A stretch of DNA of 64,000 bases from Falsirhodobacter halotolerans (GTDB taxonomy: Bacteria; Pseudomonadota; Alphaproteobacteria; Rhodobacterales; Rhodobacteraceae). How positions within the stretch are numbered: the first letter of the stretch is position 1; each line of letters begins with the position of its first letter. The stretch lies in contig NZ_JALJAZ010000001.1 of NCBI RefSeq assembly GCF_022899245.1, positions 1,209,501 to 1,273,500 on the forward strand, in the 5' to 3' direction. Of this stretch, positions 52,213 through 61,530 are shown in pieces. A model generated the notes under the pieces. It made no database searches. It was not told the origin of the DNA and was given only the letters and a program-made list of their open reading frames with translations. The position numbers were made by a program, and so were the translations under genes.

Positions 52213-53442
52213 ATGAAAATCGACAGCGAAACGGATGCCTATGATCACGTCATACCGCCAATCTCGAAGCGGGCACGCGAAGCATGGCTGAAGGCGCTCA
52301 CGAATCTTGTAGCGGTTCATAGTCCGCTGGCTGTGAAAACATTCGACCGGATCGATGGGCGCTCGGACCTTACTTCAGCGGATCGTATCCGATTGGATCG
52401 CCTCCGGCCTTGGATTGAAAATATGAAGTCGCCTTCCAACGGTGATTCTGTCGAAAATGGCGAAATTCCGTTTGGCGTGATGGGATATCGGTGTCCCGAT
52501 CACGTCGCAGCGTCCAGAAACATCGGTGACTGGGTGCAGACTATCGCTATGATGTCGCACTTTACCCGTCGTCCGAACCTCGATTACACCGGCGAGCGTG
52601 AGCTTGTTGATTTTTTCAGCGGTCTTCGTGATGGAGTTCCCGCTGATCGCCAAATTTCTGGACCGAGCAAGACAATTCGATTAATCGAAATAAATCGGGA
52701 TGCAACCTTTCACGATAAATTGCCAGAAACGGTATGGGCGTTTGTTTTCGGGTGGTATTTTAAGCTACCGTCTGGAAAGCTTGAATTTCCATTCCCCAAA
52801 AATATACGTCCTATTTTTATTTCGTTCCACATCAGTAACGTAAACCACATCACTGATGAGGCAATTTCGTACTTGAAAGATCATGCCCCGATTGGTTGCC
52901 GAGACCTACACACGGTTCGTCTTTTGAGAAAGAAAGGTGTCGAATGCTATTTTTCCGGTTGTGTTACGACCACAACTGGTGGCTTGTTCGAAAAGGCCAA
53001 GACTCCAAGTGATATGCCGGTTGCGTATGTTGACGCTACTGTCAACAAAATTCCCGACGAGGCTGTCGCACTGACCAACCTGCTGGACGAAATGAAAACT
53101 GCTTCGTTGGCAACATCGCTTTGCATGGCCCGTGATCGCCTCAACGATTATCGAACCAAATTTTCTAAAATTGTAACCTCAAGACTTCATACCTATCTTC
53201 CCTCGGAATCGATGGGAGTGAATATTGATTGGCTTCCGGTCCATGCTGACGATCGCCGTTTCGACGGCCTTGCTGGTCCGAACGAGATGAACCATCGGCA
53301 AATGGAAAACCGCATCGAAGAGATCGTCCGGGTTCTTTTGGACGCTGTTCTCGCCGGAGCGACACAGACCGAAGTTTACGACGCCTACAGACGTGAAGTC
53401 GCGCTGGAGATCGAACGAGCTGACAACTTGGTCTCGCAGTAA
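52213..53442 (+). CDS. Polysaccharide pyruvyl transferase family protein
   Basis: 409 residues from ATG 52213 (AAGGAT upstream). Hallmarks of the PS_pyruv_trans family: NIGDWVQTIAM near residue 100, HAPIGCRDLHTVRLLRKKGVECYFSGCVT in the middle and KIVTSRLHTYLPSESMGVNI near residue 325. Such enzymes add pyruvate ketals to sugars of capsule or exopolysaccharide. Lower GC than the prophage core. First of three glycan-type genes next to attR, so likely lysogenic conversion cargo. Confidence 0.8.
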   Translation: MKIDSETDAYDHVIPPISKRAREAWLKALTNLVAVHSPLAVKTFDRIDGRSDLTSADRIRLDRLRPWIENMKSPSNGDSVENGEIPFGVMGYRCPDHVAASRNIGDWVQTIAMMSHFTRRPNLDYTGERELVDFFSGLRDGVPADRQISGPSKTIRLIEINRDATFHDKLPETVWAFVFGWYFKLPSGKLEFPFPKNIRPIFISFHISNVNHITDEAISYLKDHAPIGCRDLHTVRLLRKKGVECYFSGCVTTTTGGLFEKAKTPSDMPVAYVDATVNKIPDEAVALTNLLDEMKTASLATSLCMARDRLNDYRTKFSKIVTSRLHTYLPSESMGVNIDWLPVHADDRRFDGLAGPNEMNHRQMENRIEEIVRVLLDAVLAGATQTEVYDAYRREVALEIERADNLVSQ

Positions 53443-53474
53443 GCCTCGCATACATTATTTTAAGGATCACGCCT

Positions 53475-54230
53475 GTGGCACGTAATCTTATCTGGCAATA
53501 TCACATCGACACTAAGCGCAGCTATGACTCACCCCATCGCAAAAAAATGGCAATGGCATCAGCTGAGACCGTATCTGCTTACGCCATGAAGCTAAATGCC
53601 GATTACGAAATGGCAAATCATTCGAAATGGTGGGTCAACGGAATGCATGGTGGCCCTGCCATGGAAAGATTCCAGATACTTGAGGAGAGATATGATGTCT
53701 ATGATCATATCCTTTACCTGGATACTGACATTCTTATCGCGCCAACTGCTCCCAGCATTTTTGAGGAATACGCCACGGCCGATCTTGCAGGCATCAAGCA
53801 AGGGCATCAGCGTGACAAAGCGCTGATGGAGAATGGCTGGCTTAAGTCTGAGTTTCCCAACGCATCTCGCTACCACAACAATTACACTAACGGTGCAATA
53901 TTGATGATGTCGCGTGACTTCCGTCAGTATCTTCGTGGTGTTTTCTCACCCCTTGATATCCAGGAGGATAAGGGTACGCATTGGGATAGGGATGGCATCA
54001 AGGTCCGTTGGCCTGTTTATGACCAATCCATGGTGTCATATTGGATAGCAATGTCGCCATTTTCTAGTACCCCAATCGATAGGGCTTGGTTCAAAGGGCC
54101 TCACTTCTTTAACCATGGGGGGCCCAAGACGGAAGAAAACCTTAAAAAGTATTTTGATAAATACTATGAGATCCGAGAGCAGTGGATACCCTCGGATTAT
54201 CTGGGGCAGGAAATTAGCATATCAAAGTAA
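53475..54230 (+). CDS. Glycosyltransferase-like protein with DXD motif
   Basis: 251 residues. ERYDVYDHILYLDTDILIAPTAPSIFEEY holds the DXD metal motif (DTD) of nucleotide-sugar transferases (GT8/GMA12-like); NYTNGAILMMSRDFR and GPHFFNHGG are further acceptor-loop-like features. Probably adds a sugar to a surface glycan. AT-rich codon use. Ends just before a strong terminator. Confidence 0.7.
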   Translation: MARNLIWQYHIDTKRSYDSPHRKKMAMASAETVSAYAMKLNADYEMANHSKWWVNGMHGGPAMERFQILEERYDVYDHILYLDTDILIAPTAPSIFEEYATADLAGIKQGHQRDKALMENGWLKSEFPNASRYHNNYTNGAILMMSRDFRQYLRGVFSPLDIQEDKGTHWDRDGIKVRWPVYDQSMVSYWIAMSPFSSTPIDRAWFKGPHFFNHGGPKTEENLKKYFDKYYEIREQWIPSDYLGQEISISK

Positions 54231-54233
54231 TTC

Positions 54234-54263
54234 AAACGGGTCGATATCTTCGACCCGTTTTTT
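54234..54263. terminator. Intrinsic terminator between convergent glycan genes
   Basis: AAACGGGTCGA (54234-54244), loop TATCT, TCGACCCGTTT (54250-54260), then TTT. Perfect 11-bp stem; works for both converging genes. Confidence 0.9.
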
Positions 54264-54290
54264 AAATGAAATTGGGAAATTTTAATTCTA

Positions 54291-55226
54291 TCATTTTTCA
54301 TTTTCCCTGGCTTTTGCACGTAAATCTTCAACCGTCATATCAAAGCACTCAGCCCATATTTCCGGTCCGCATGAGCCTGTAATTTCTTCTGCGCGCCGTA
54401 GTATGTGCTTTGTGCCGGACCGTTTATAGATTTCAATGTATTTATTGCGAGCATAGGAAGTGCTTCTAACTGGGTGAATAATTTTATTTCGTGTATGTGC
54501 GTGAGAAAGCTCTTCGTAAAGAATAGGCAGGCCTGTAGAGAAGAAACCTAGAAATTGCGACCTAAATTCTTTGTACAAGGACTGTGTGGAGAAGCCATTA
54601 TTTTTAAGGGTAGTGGCTGTGAACGCTTCATCATTTGCGTGTAACGGAATCAATTGTTTTGAAGTTTCATAAACTTTGGCCTCCACTCCGCTATCGTAAA
54701 ACGTACGAGCCTTGAAGAGAAATTCAACTGCATTCCGACTTAAACGGGAGATTGGATACAACATCCCATATACTTCGTCGGGGTATTGGGCGCACATTGT
54801 TTTATGCCAGCCCCAATTGGCTTTTCGATGACCGACCTCGTAGCCAAAAAGATCGGTGTCGATCTGTTCGGACTCTTTGAGGAACGCCTCCGTGTCAACG
54901 TTGAAGGCAACGTCATCATCAATAAGCCAATAAAATTTGTAGCCGGGTTGTTGCGCATAGGCAGCGTAGTAAAAATAGTCACCACACTGCCACGTGCAGC
55001 GATTGAAAAAATGGAGCCCTGACGAGACAATAAATTCCTTTGTCAAATCTATAACATTCGCGTCAGGCAGTAAGTTAGTTATCGCCTCTCGCTTTGTTGC
55101 TCCGTCATTGGTGCAATCCAGCACAACATATACATCCGCGACATTCTGCCTGCCGATACGTTCCATCACATAGCCTAGACGCTCCGCATCGCCGTTTGAG
55201 CGGATCAGTATGGCAGTCGTCGTCAT
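54291..55226 (-). CDS. Glycosyltransferase-like protein
   Basis: 311 residues: TAILIRSNGDAERLGYVMERIGRQ at the start, then DVYVVLDCTNDG and a DDD metal-binding motif in FYWLIDDDVAFNVDTE, as in GT-A fold transferases. The rest (YPISRLSRNAVEFLFKA, HANDEAFTATTLKNN) fits acceptor and catalytic loops, but no exact family is recognised. Convergent with the other two glycan genes, AT-rich, last gene before attR. Confidence 0.65.
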   Translation of the reverse strand: MTTTAILIRSNGDAERLGYVMERIGRQNVADVYVVLDCTNDGATKREAITNLLPDANVIDLTKEFIVSSGLHFFNRCTWQCGDYFYYAAYAQQPGYKFYWLIDDDVAFNVDTEAFLKESEQIDTDLFGYEVGHRKANWGWHKTMCAQYPDEVYGMLYPISRLSRNAVEFLFKARTFYDSGVEAKVYETSKQLIPLHANDEAFTATTLKNNGFSTQSLYKEFRSQFLGFFSTGLPILYEELSHAHTRNKIIHPVRSTSYARNKYIEIYKRSGTKHILRRAEEITGSCGPEIWAECFDMTVEDLRAKARENEK

Positions 55227-56219
55227 CGCAGATTCCAGTTATTTTTTGCACTTTATAGCATGGAGGCGTGAAGTAAAGTGGCCTGAGCGCTCAGGTGACT
55301 GACATGCGCCACGCTGCTGCCATAGCGGCGTGGCGCTGACGTATGTTCTTTACACTTCATAGGACACTTCATAGGCTCGTATGATGAGTATCATCACCTG
55401 CAACGGTTTGGGGTTTTGTCGAAGAGTGTCCCATTGTCGTGATGGCTCTACGCCCAGCATTCAGGATCGCCCTCGAGCACACCTTTGGGTCGCACGTTGC
55501 GTCGCCGAATGCAGGTTTGATCGCTCACCGATGATTGCGCACGTAGCATAAGTTAGCGTGTTTTGTACGGCCAGACTTAGGCGCACCAATTTCGCCACCT
55601 AGAACAGAATGCTTTCTGCTATATGTAAACGGCGGGGTAGGGGGTTTCGCCGAAATCAGTCAGCATTGAGGGACGGCCGGCCTGCGCCAAATGGCGTGGG
55701 GCACCGGGAAGCTAACTCATTGAAATTGCGAGGCACACTCATTTGGGCTGATGGGGCACATGCCCGTTAAATGCAAGGGCGTGTCACGGATTTAGCTGAT
55801 CCGTCTGGGGGCGCCATCTTTTAATGACTTAGCGGTTTACCAGTCGGGTAGTTGTCTTGGGTTGCTTCGTTGTTCCGCTGCGCGGTTTATCGACTTTTCG
55901 GATCGTGTTAGATCGCTTGCGAACGTAGCCTTCGGTCGTTTGACATCGGCGGGGTTGGCTTGATGTTGGAAGTCCATCGGTGTGGCACCAAGTGGTAGAT
56001 AACGGGCACGGCGCTTCGGCTACCGCGCGTCCCTAGATTCAAACGACGGGCGTCATCACGAAGATACCTTAGAGTTCCCAATTGGCCACCATCACGTGAA
56101 TCGACATGGCCTTAGAGCCGATGTTCATGTCGTGGCCGGGGTGTTTGGATATGCCGGCGGTGGGGTCACAATGGAGGCCTTTCCAGATAATACCGACCGC
56201 ATGATGGACGAAGAAGCTG
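55227..56219. other. Gene-free region containing attR
   Basis: About 990 bp without a convincing frame. It holds a perfect 9-bp inverted repeat (GCGCCACGC 55306-55314 / GCGTGGCGC 55328-55336), a short tandem (ACACTTCATAGG-like, about 55348-55375), two TGGGGCAC words (55697, 55752) and the attR core at 55800. Beyond attR (55818-56219) I see nothing that can be supported. Confidence 0.6.
55800..55817 (+). repeat. Putative attR core
   Basis: TCCGTCTGGGGGCGCCAT, 17 of 18 bases equal to the tRNA-Thr 3' end at 14696-14713. The bases before it do not continue the tRNA, so it is a cut-off tRNA end, as left by integration at the far end of a prophage. Confidence 0.75.
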
Positions 56220-56625
56220 CTAGTCCGCTAGTCTTCTCCAGCGTTCTTCCAGCACACGCCTGACATTATGCAGCAAAGTGAATATCTGCTCATGCAATAT
56301 CGTTCGTCCGGCGCGTGTTCCGGTAAGGATACTGTCTAGGTGGCGGAACATCTCTGGAATCTCGGGGTCATTCAAGCCGAATTTAAGCCTGATATAGGCG
56401 TCCTGCTCTAGGATTTGGCGGCAGATCATCATCTTGCCTTTCCCGTCTTCGGCGTGCGGAAGGGCCTCGAGTGCCCCCACATAGGATGCAAACGTCTTTC
56501 GCATCTCTTCGATCCAGAGCCCGGTAAAGTCGATCAACACACGTTTGCGCGTGAAAGCATTGGCGGACAAGGCTATGAACACAGTCCCAAGCGCAACGGC
56601 CAAAGACCCCACCCAGATCGCCAGA
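56220..56625 (-). pseudogene. Truncated gene, N-terminus lost at IS66 remnant
   Basis: The last 130 or so residues of a leftward protein: a membrane segment ([24 protein letters not shown]), then [30 protein letters not shown] and a helical, charged end. The frame continues upstream only as antisense of tnpA, so its true start is missing. Function of the original protein unknown. Confidence 0.6.
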
Positions 56626-56968
56626 ACCGGAGTTGGCCCGAAGATGTGAAGGCGCGGATTGTGGCGGAAACGCTGGTGCCGGGTGCTACGGTCAACGATG
56701 TTGACCGGCGGCATGGCCTTCCGGCAAATCGCATCTCGTCGTGGCGGACGCTGGCGCGCAAGGGTCGGCTGGTTTTTTGCCGGCGCCGGAGGATCCGTTC
56801 GAATTCGCGGCCCTGATCCTCGGACCTGCGGATGATGTTCCGCGTTCTGTCGGCCCTGCTGTGACAGGCCCGGAGATTGCGTTCGGAGTCGTCGTAATCC
56901 GTCTGGAAGTTGGCGCTTCGGCGGATCGGATCGCGTCCGTAGCGTGTGCCTTGGCGGCCCGCGCGTGA
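56626..56968 (+). pseudogene. tnpA: IS66 TnpA, truncated and frameshifted
   Basis: The first part reads [50 protein letters not shown] (HTH region of IS66 OrfA), then a run of six T (about 56770-56776) changes frame; the C-terminal part [35 protein letters not shown] continues in the -1 frame. The 5' end of the gene is lost. The T-run could also allow slippage, but with the lost start this is moot. Confidence 0.75.
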
Positions 56969-57318
56969 TCTTCCCGTCGAACCGGGTTCGGATCATGGTA
57001 GCGACGAAGCCCATCGACTTCCGCAAGGGCCATGACAGCCTGGCCGCGATGGTCAAAAACGAGCTGCGCAAGGGTCCGTTCACCGGCACGGTCTTTGTGT
57101 TCCGGGCCAAGAAAGCGGACCGATTGAAGCTGCTCTACTGGGACGCCACCGGGCTTGTGATGGCTTACAAGCGGCTCGAAGAGCACAGCTTCACCTGGCC
57201 TGCGGTGAAGGACGGGCTGCTGGTGATGAACCACGCACAATTCGAAGCCCTGTTCTCCGGGCTGGACTGGCGGCGGGTTCGGGCCATCGAAGCGAGGGCA
57301 CTGGAGGCGGTGGAATAG
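56965..57318 (+). CDS. tnpB: IS66 Orf2 accessory protein TnpB
   Basis: 117 residues from GTG 56965, which overlaps the tnpA stop (GTGA). Family pattern complete: IFPSNRVRIMVATKPIDFRKGHDSLAAMV, GTVFVFRAKKADRLKLLYWD, GLVMAYKRLEEHSFTWP, LDWRRVRA. Needed together with TnpC for transposition. The only intact gene of this copy. Confidence 0.92.
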   Translation: MIFPSNRVRIMVATKPIDFRKGHDSLAAMVKNELRKGPFTGTVFVFRAKKADRLKLLYWDATGLVMAYKRLEEHSFTWPAVKDGLLVMNHAQFEALFSGLDWRRVRAIEARALEAVE

Positions 57319-57386
57319 TCCTTTTTTTATTGGGTCTCACACCACTTTTTGCGGGTGTTGGCCGTGGCGGATGATAGACTGCGGCC

Positions 57387-58957
57387 ATGCCGGAGACCGC
57401 TGATCTGCTTGAGGAAATTGCCACGCTGAAGGCGATACTTATCGCCTCGAAGGCGCATAACCTGCGCAAGGACGAGCGTATCGAGCGGCTGGAGAAGCCG
57501 GTCGCGGCCTTCAGGCACGCAGCCTTCGGACGCAGGTCCGAGAAGAGCGATCCCGGCCAGTTCGAGCTGGCGCTGGAAGACATGGAGACGGCCATCGCCG
57601 CAATCCACGCCGAAGAGGATGCCGAGGACCGCGCGGCCAAACGCTCTGCCAAGCCAAAGGCCGCCAATCGCGGATCGCTGCCCAAACACCTGCCGCGCAT
57701 CGGAGCGGTGATCGAGTTGGACAGCCTGACCTGTGTCTGTGGCGGCTGTCTGCACCGCATCGGGGAAGATGTGTCGGAGCGGCTAGACATCATCCCGGCC
57801 CAGTTCCGCGTGATTGTCACCCGCCGCCCCAAATATGCCTGCCGGTCCTGCACAGACGGTGTGACGCAGGCATCGGCCCCGGCACGGCTGATCCCCGGCG
57901 GCATGCCGACCGAAGCCACGGTCGCGCATGTGCTGGTCAGTAAATACGGCGATCATCTTCCATTGTATCGTCAGGCCCGGATCTACAGCCGCAAGGCGTC
58001 GAACTCGACCGCTCCACCCTTGCAGATTGGGTCGGGCGTGCCGCCTTCGACCTCCGTCCCGTCCACGATGCGCTGATGACGGACCTGAAGCGATCCACCA
58101 ATCTGTTCATGAACGAGACCCGCGCCCCAGTCCTTGATCCGGGGGGCAGAAAGACCAAGACCGGATACTTCTGGGCCTTGGCCCGCGATGATCGCCCCTG
58201 GGGCGGCACGGCGCCACCGGGTGTGGCCTTCATCTATGCACTTGGTCGGGGCGGGCAACATGCCGAACGGATATTGCAGGGCTTCGGCGGTATCCTGCAG
58301 GTCGATGGGTATGCCGGATACAACCGGCTGATCGCGCCTGACCGGATCGGTCCAAACATCCAGCTTGCCTATTGTTGGGCCCATGCCCGCCGCAAGCTGA
58401 TCGAGGAGATCACCCGCACCGGCTCCGCGCCGATTGCAGAGGAAGGTGTGGCCCTCATCCGCGAACTCTATGCCATCGAGGCCGACATCCGCGGAAATGA
58501 CCCCGCCACGCGGCTTGCCGTCCGGCTGGGACACTCAGCCCCGATCCTCGCCCGCATCGACGCCTGGTTAAGCCACCACCGCGCCCGCGCATCCGCTAAA
58601 TCGCCTCCGGGCGAGGCGCTGGCCTATATCGCCAGATACCGCGATGGTCTCGGCCGCTTCCTCGCCGATGGCCGCGTCGAACTGGACAGCAACACCGTCG
58701 AGCGCACGATCCGCCCTATCGCGCTGAACCGCAAGAACGCCCTCTTCGCCGGCCACGACGCTGGCACCGAAAACTGGGCCGTCATCGCCTCGCTGATCGA
58801 GACCTGCAGAATGAACGGCGTCGATCCCCACGCGTGGCTGACAACCACGCTCACCGCCATCGTCAAAGGACATAAACAGAGCCAGATCCAAGACATGCTA
58901 CCGTGGAATTACGACGCCCACGTGTTATCGGGACATCGCTTACGTTTTTCCATGTGA
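57387..58957 (+). pseudogene. tnpC: IS66 transposase TnpC, frameshifted
   Basis: Two frames make one transposase: 57387-about 57995 (coiled coil, zinc-finger region CVCGGCLH...CRSC, LPLYRQARIYSRK) and from there to 58957 in another frame (DDE part: ILQVDGYAGYNRL, YCWAHARRKLIEE, LDSNTVERTIRPIALNRKNALFAGHD). The shift fits loss of one G in AAGG(G)CGTCGAACTC near 57998. The reading frame passes the presumed IS end before its stop. Confidence 0.88.
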
Positions 58958-58967
58958 GGGGGCGACC

Positions 58968-59306
58968 ATGATCCTAGTCGGATTAAAGGGCCGCACGCTT
59001 GCGCTGGCTGTGGTCGATATCGGCCACGACGGAACGGCGTGGGCGAGGAGCAGATCCGCGCTCCGATTGAAGTTGAAACCTCGGGGGGCGGGTTCGACCG
59101 CCAAGGCTGTGCCAAGATGCTGTTTGAGCCGCATGTCTTCTGGCGCAAGTTCGGGCCGGGCAGATGCGCACTGTGGCGGGTGAGGCAGAGCCTAGCCTAT
59201 TCCAAATGGGAATGCGGCCCTGTCTGGCAGACAACACTCCACGCTTGGCGCTGGCCATGAAGATTGATGGCCTTGTGCCGGATCATCGGGCCCATGACTT
59301 GGGCCA
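58968..59306 (+). pseudogene. Endolysin remnant 1 (deleted, frameshifted)
   Basis: DNA clearly related to the endolysin at 50451: start ATGATCCTAGTCGG, then GGGCCGCACGCTTGCGCTGGC, and CCGCATGTCTTCTGGCGC. A 7-bp loss near 59020 breaks the frame. After GCCATGAAGATTGATGG the sequence jumps to the end of the gene (CTTGTGCCGGATCATCGGGC), so the middle and most of the binding domain are deleted. The IS66 right end abuts the T-run just before its ribosome binding site. Confidence 0.85.
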
Positions 59307-60054
59307 CGGGCGTCTTGCAACGCTCCCTCAGGCCGGAGGGCTTGTTCTTTCGCCGCAATACCGCGCAACGCGGATGTTGGAGTGCGTCGGATCAGAACAA
59401 TCGCTTCCCCGGCGATACCGGCTTTGATTGGTTGACACTTTATACCCATGCAGGGTGGCGCCGACCACGAGGACGATACCAAGTCCCGAGTTTAACAGTA
59501 ACATCGTGGCCTGCGTATGCAGACATGCCGATGACGTGGTGTCCGGGGGATATCCCTCCGGATCACCGATCGACCTCGCTCGCATGTCCAGCACCCTGAA
59601 AATGGCGAATCGTTTATATGATGGCCATTAGGTCGGTGTCCGGCGCGCGCAGCGATAGCCTTTCCGTCAGGACTCACCTTTCAGTGCGAATCATGAAAAA
59701 TATTAAGTAACTGATATATATCATATATTCAAAAGATTAATCAAGTTAAAGCCACAGGGAACACAAATTTTACTTTTTGTAAAATTATAAATCAATACTC
59801 AGTTAATTATAATTTAACTTGTTGCATTGCACCCACATATCGCTAGTGCATCTTTATCACCAATAAAATATAAAACTTTGTTATAAAATAATAAAATATG
59901 TTTTAGCTCGATGATAGGTGCTTTTTAACAAATCGAAAATCACCAGAGCCACTGAAAGGTGTATTCTTTGGTGCACAAACAACCTCAGATTGATAGCGCC
60001 CGCGCCTGGCCGGGTAACTTGGAGACGTAATCCATAGCTATTGAGGATGTACCA
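59307..60054. other. Gene-poor region with a very AT-rich segment
   Basis: 59307-59690 has only weak frames; a leftward one at 59328-59594 holds one hydrophobic stretch (MLLLNSGLGIVLVVGATL) but lacks support. About 59690-59945 is markedly AT-rich for this genome, with a hairpin AATTTTAC-TTTTT-GTAAAATT (about 59767-59788). It ends upstream of the Hint gene and is probably its regulatory region. Confidence 0.5.
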
Positions 60055-61374
60055 ATGGCCTTCATTACTGAGCTGCCCTCCAATGTGATCACAGTGGACG
60101 GATCCGGCGTACCCATCGTAAACGTCGGTTCAAACAACATCTTGAATGACTTCTATGGGCCATCTTCGTCGGTAGGCGAAATCCGCGCCGACAGTGATGA
60201 CGCGACGGCTGACGCAGGGGAGCAGGTGTTCGTCGACACTGCCGGCGGAGAAATCACAGGGACATACGCTGGACCGGTCACCATCTCCACAGCGAATGTC
60301 ACCGTAAGTCTTGCAGGAATTGAGGGGATTAACGTCGGAATCAATCCCGTCTCCGGGCACCTCATCGCGGGGGACGACGGGACCGCCTATGTCGTTTCGG
60401 ACAGCGCGCTTTCCGCCGACAACCTCGGGGCAACCGCAACGATCTCCATCGGCGGGACAACTGTCGGTGCGCAGGCGCCACTCTCTCAGTTGAACGGCGC
60501 CCTGATCACGAACGTGAACACTGCCGGACAAGCTGCCTATCAAGCAGCCTATAACACCAGTTTCAACAGCCAATCGCCGGCGATCCCGTTGGCTGTCAGG
60601 CAGACAACGGCAGCATTAGCAGGCACCACGGCTCAAGCGCCGTTCAACTTGGTCGCGACTACGCTTCAGGCCAGCGCAACCGCAATCCAGACGACCGCGA
60701 ACCTTGCCGTGATCAACGTCTCGGTCGGCACGGGTACGCTTGAGGTTACGCCAGTCTGTTTTGTTCGCGGCACGATGATCATGACAGAGCAAGGTGAGGT
60801 TCCGATTGAAGATTTGAAGGCCGGCGACATGGTCCTTACCATGGATCACGGCTTCCAGCCGATCCGCTGGATCGGGTCGACGCGTCTGTCTGCGTTGGAT
60901 TTGATACAGCGCCCGAACCTGCGCCCGATCCGCATTCAAAAGGGGGCATTCGGCCCGAATTTGCCCGAAGCCGATCTCTCCGTCTCTCCGCAACACAGGG
61001 TGCTCATCCGATCCAAGGTGGCGGACCGGATTTTTGCAACCAGGGAGGTTCTTGTTGCCGCGAAGCAGCTTTTGCAGCTGCCTGGTATCAATGTGGAGTC
61101 GCAGATCATCGAGGTTGAATATTTCCACATGATGTTCAGCCAGCATGAGGTTGTCTATGCCAACGGGCTCCTGTCGGAGTCTTTGTATCTGGGACCGGTG
61201 TCCATGCAGGCCCTTGAGCCAGCGGCACGTGAAGAAATCAGCGCCTTGTTCCCCGGCGTGTTTGAGGGCGATCGAGTTTTCCCGCCAGCGCGGCATCTCG
61301 CCTCAGGCCGACTTGGTCGCCGCCTTGCGGTTCGGCATCTTCAGAATGGCAAGAACCTGTTCGAACCTGCCTGA
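60055..61374 (+). CDS. Hint-domain protein
   Basis: 439 residues. The N-terminal 230 residues are beta-rich and repetitive (VFVDTAGGEITGTYAGPVTIST, LAGTTAQAPFNLVATT), then a Hint_2 domain: Cys235 in VCFVRGTMIMTEQGEVPIEDLKAGD, His314 in SPQHRVLIRSK, His358 in EYFHMMFSQHE. The Hint part is closely similar to that of the protein at 47331 (EVLVAAKQLL, ANGLLSESLYLGP), while the N-terminal parts differ. Probably exported and self-cleaved; what the N-terminal part does is unknown. Followed by a terminator and an endolysin fragment. Confidence 0.8.
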   Translation: MAFITELPSNVITVDGSGVPIVNVGSNNILNDFYGPSSSVGEIRADSDDATADAGEQVFVDTAGGEITGTYAGPVTISTANVTVSLAGIEGINVGINPVSGHLIAGDDGTAYVVSDSALSADNLGATATISIGGTTVGAQAPLSQLNGALITNVNTAGQAAYQAAYNTSFNSQSPAIPLAVRQTTAALAGTTAQAPFNLVATTLQASATAIQTTANLAVINVSVGTGTLEVTPVCFVRGTMIMTEQGEVPIEDLKAGDMVLTMDHGFQPIRWIGSTRLSALDLIQRPNLRPIRIQKGAFGPNLPEADLSVSPQHRVLIRSKVADRIFATREVLVAAKQLLQLPGINVESQIIEVEYFHMMFSQHEVVYANGLLSESLYLGPVSMQALEPAAREEISALFPGVFEGDRVFPPARHLASGRLGRRLAVRHLQNGKNLFEPA

Positions 61375-61398
61375 TACGTAAAATCAACATGACAGTGG

Positions 61399-61423
61399 AA
61401 AGCCCCGCCATGTGCGGGGCTTT
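61399..61423 (+). terminator. Hairpin after the second Hint gene
   Basis: AAAGCCCCGC - CATGT - GCGGGGCTTT, 25 bp after the Hint stop. It is of the same kind as the hairpins at 49045 and 50411 (CCCCGC...GCGGGG) and, like the latter, is followed within about 10 bp by an endolysin start. Confidence 0.8.
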
Positions 61424-61432
61424 CTCGCCTCC

Positions 61433-61462
61433 ATGATCCCAGCCGGACCCAATGGGCGCGCG
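61433..61462 (+). pseudogene. Endolysin remnant 2, start fragment
   Basis: ATGATCCCAGCCGGACCCAA continuing TGGGCGCGCG corresponds to the first 30 bases of the endolysin at 50451. After this the similarity stops. Short, but in the expected place after the hairpin. Confidence 0.6.
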
Positions 61463-61530
61463 CCGACGCCGCACGGGGGTGGGGGGCAAGGCGCGTCAGG
61501 GGCTTATCGGTCGGAATTGGAAGGGCGAAC

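Larger units (their letters stand above)
56626..58943 (+). mobile_element. IS66-family element, left-truncated and decayed
   Basis: Contains tnpA, tnpB and tnpC in the IS66 order. The right end is probably ...GACATCGCTTAC at 58943 (IS66 ends usually begin GTAAGC on the other strand). No matching left end is found upstream of tnpA, whose first part is missing. tnpA and tnpC are frameshifted, so the copy should be inactive. Confidence 0.8.

Noticed and set aside
14640-55820. Gene transfer agent instead of prophage
   Set aside because: Tail gene order resembles the GTA, but an integrase, repressor switch, att repeat, terminase pair and replication genes are present; this is a prophage.
56741-56968. 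Independent 75-codon gene upstream of tnpB
   Set aside because: It is the C-terminal part of IS66 TnpA displaced by a frameshift, not a separate gene.
59264-59677. Several overlapping frames (both strands) behind the endolysin remnant
   Set aside because: They overlap the pseudogene or each other, lack binding sites and look like chance frames in decayed phage DNA.
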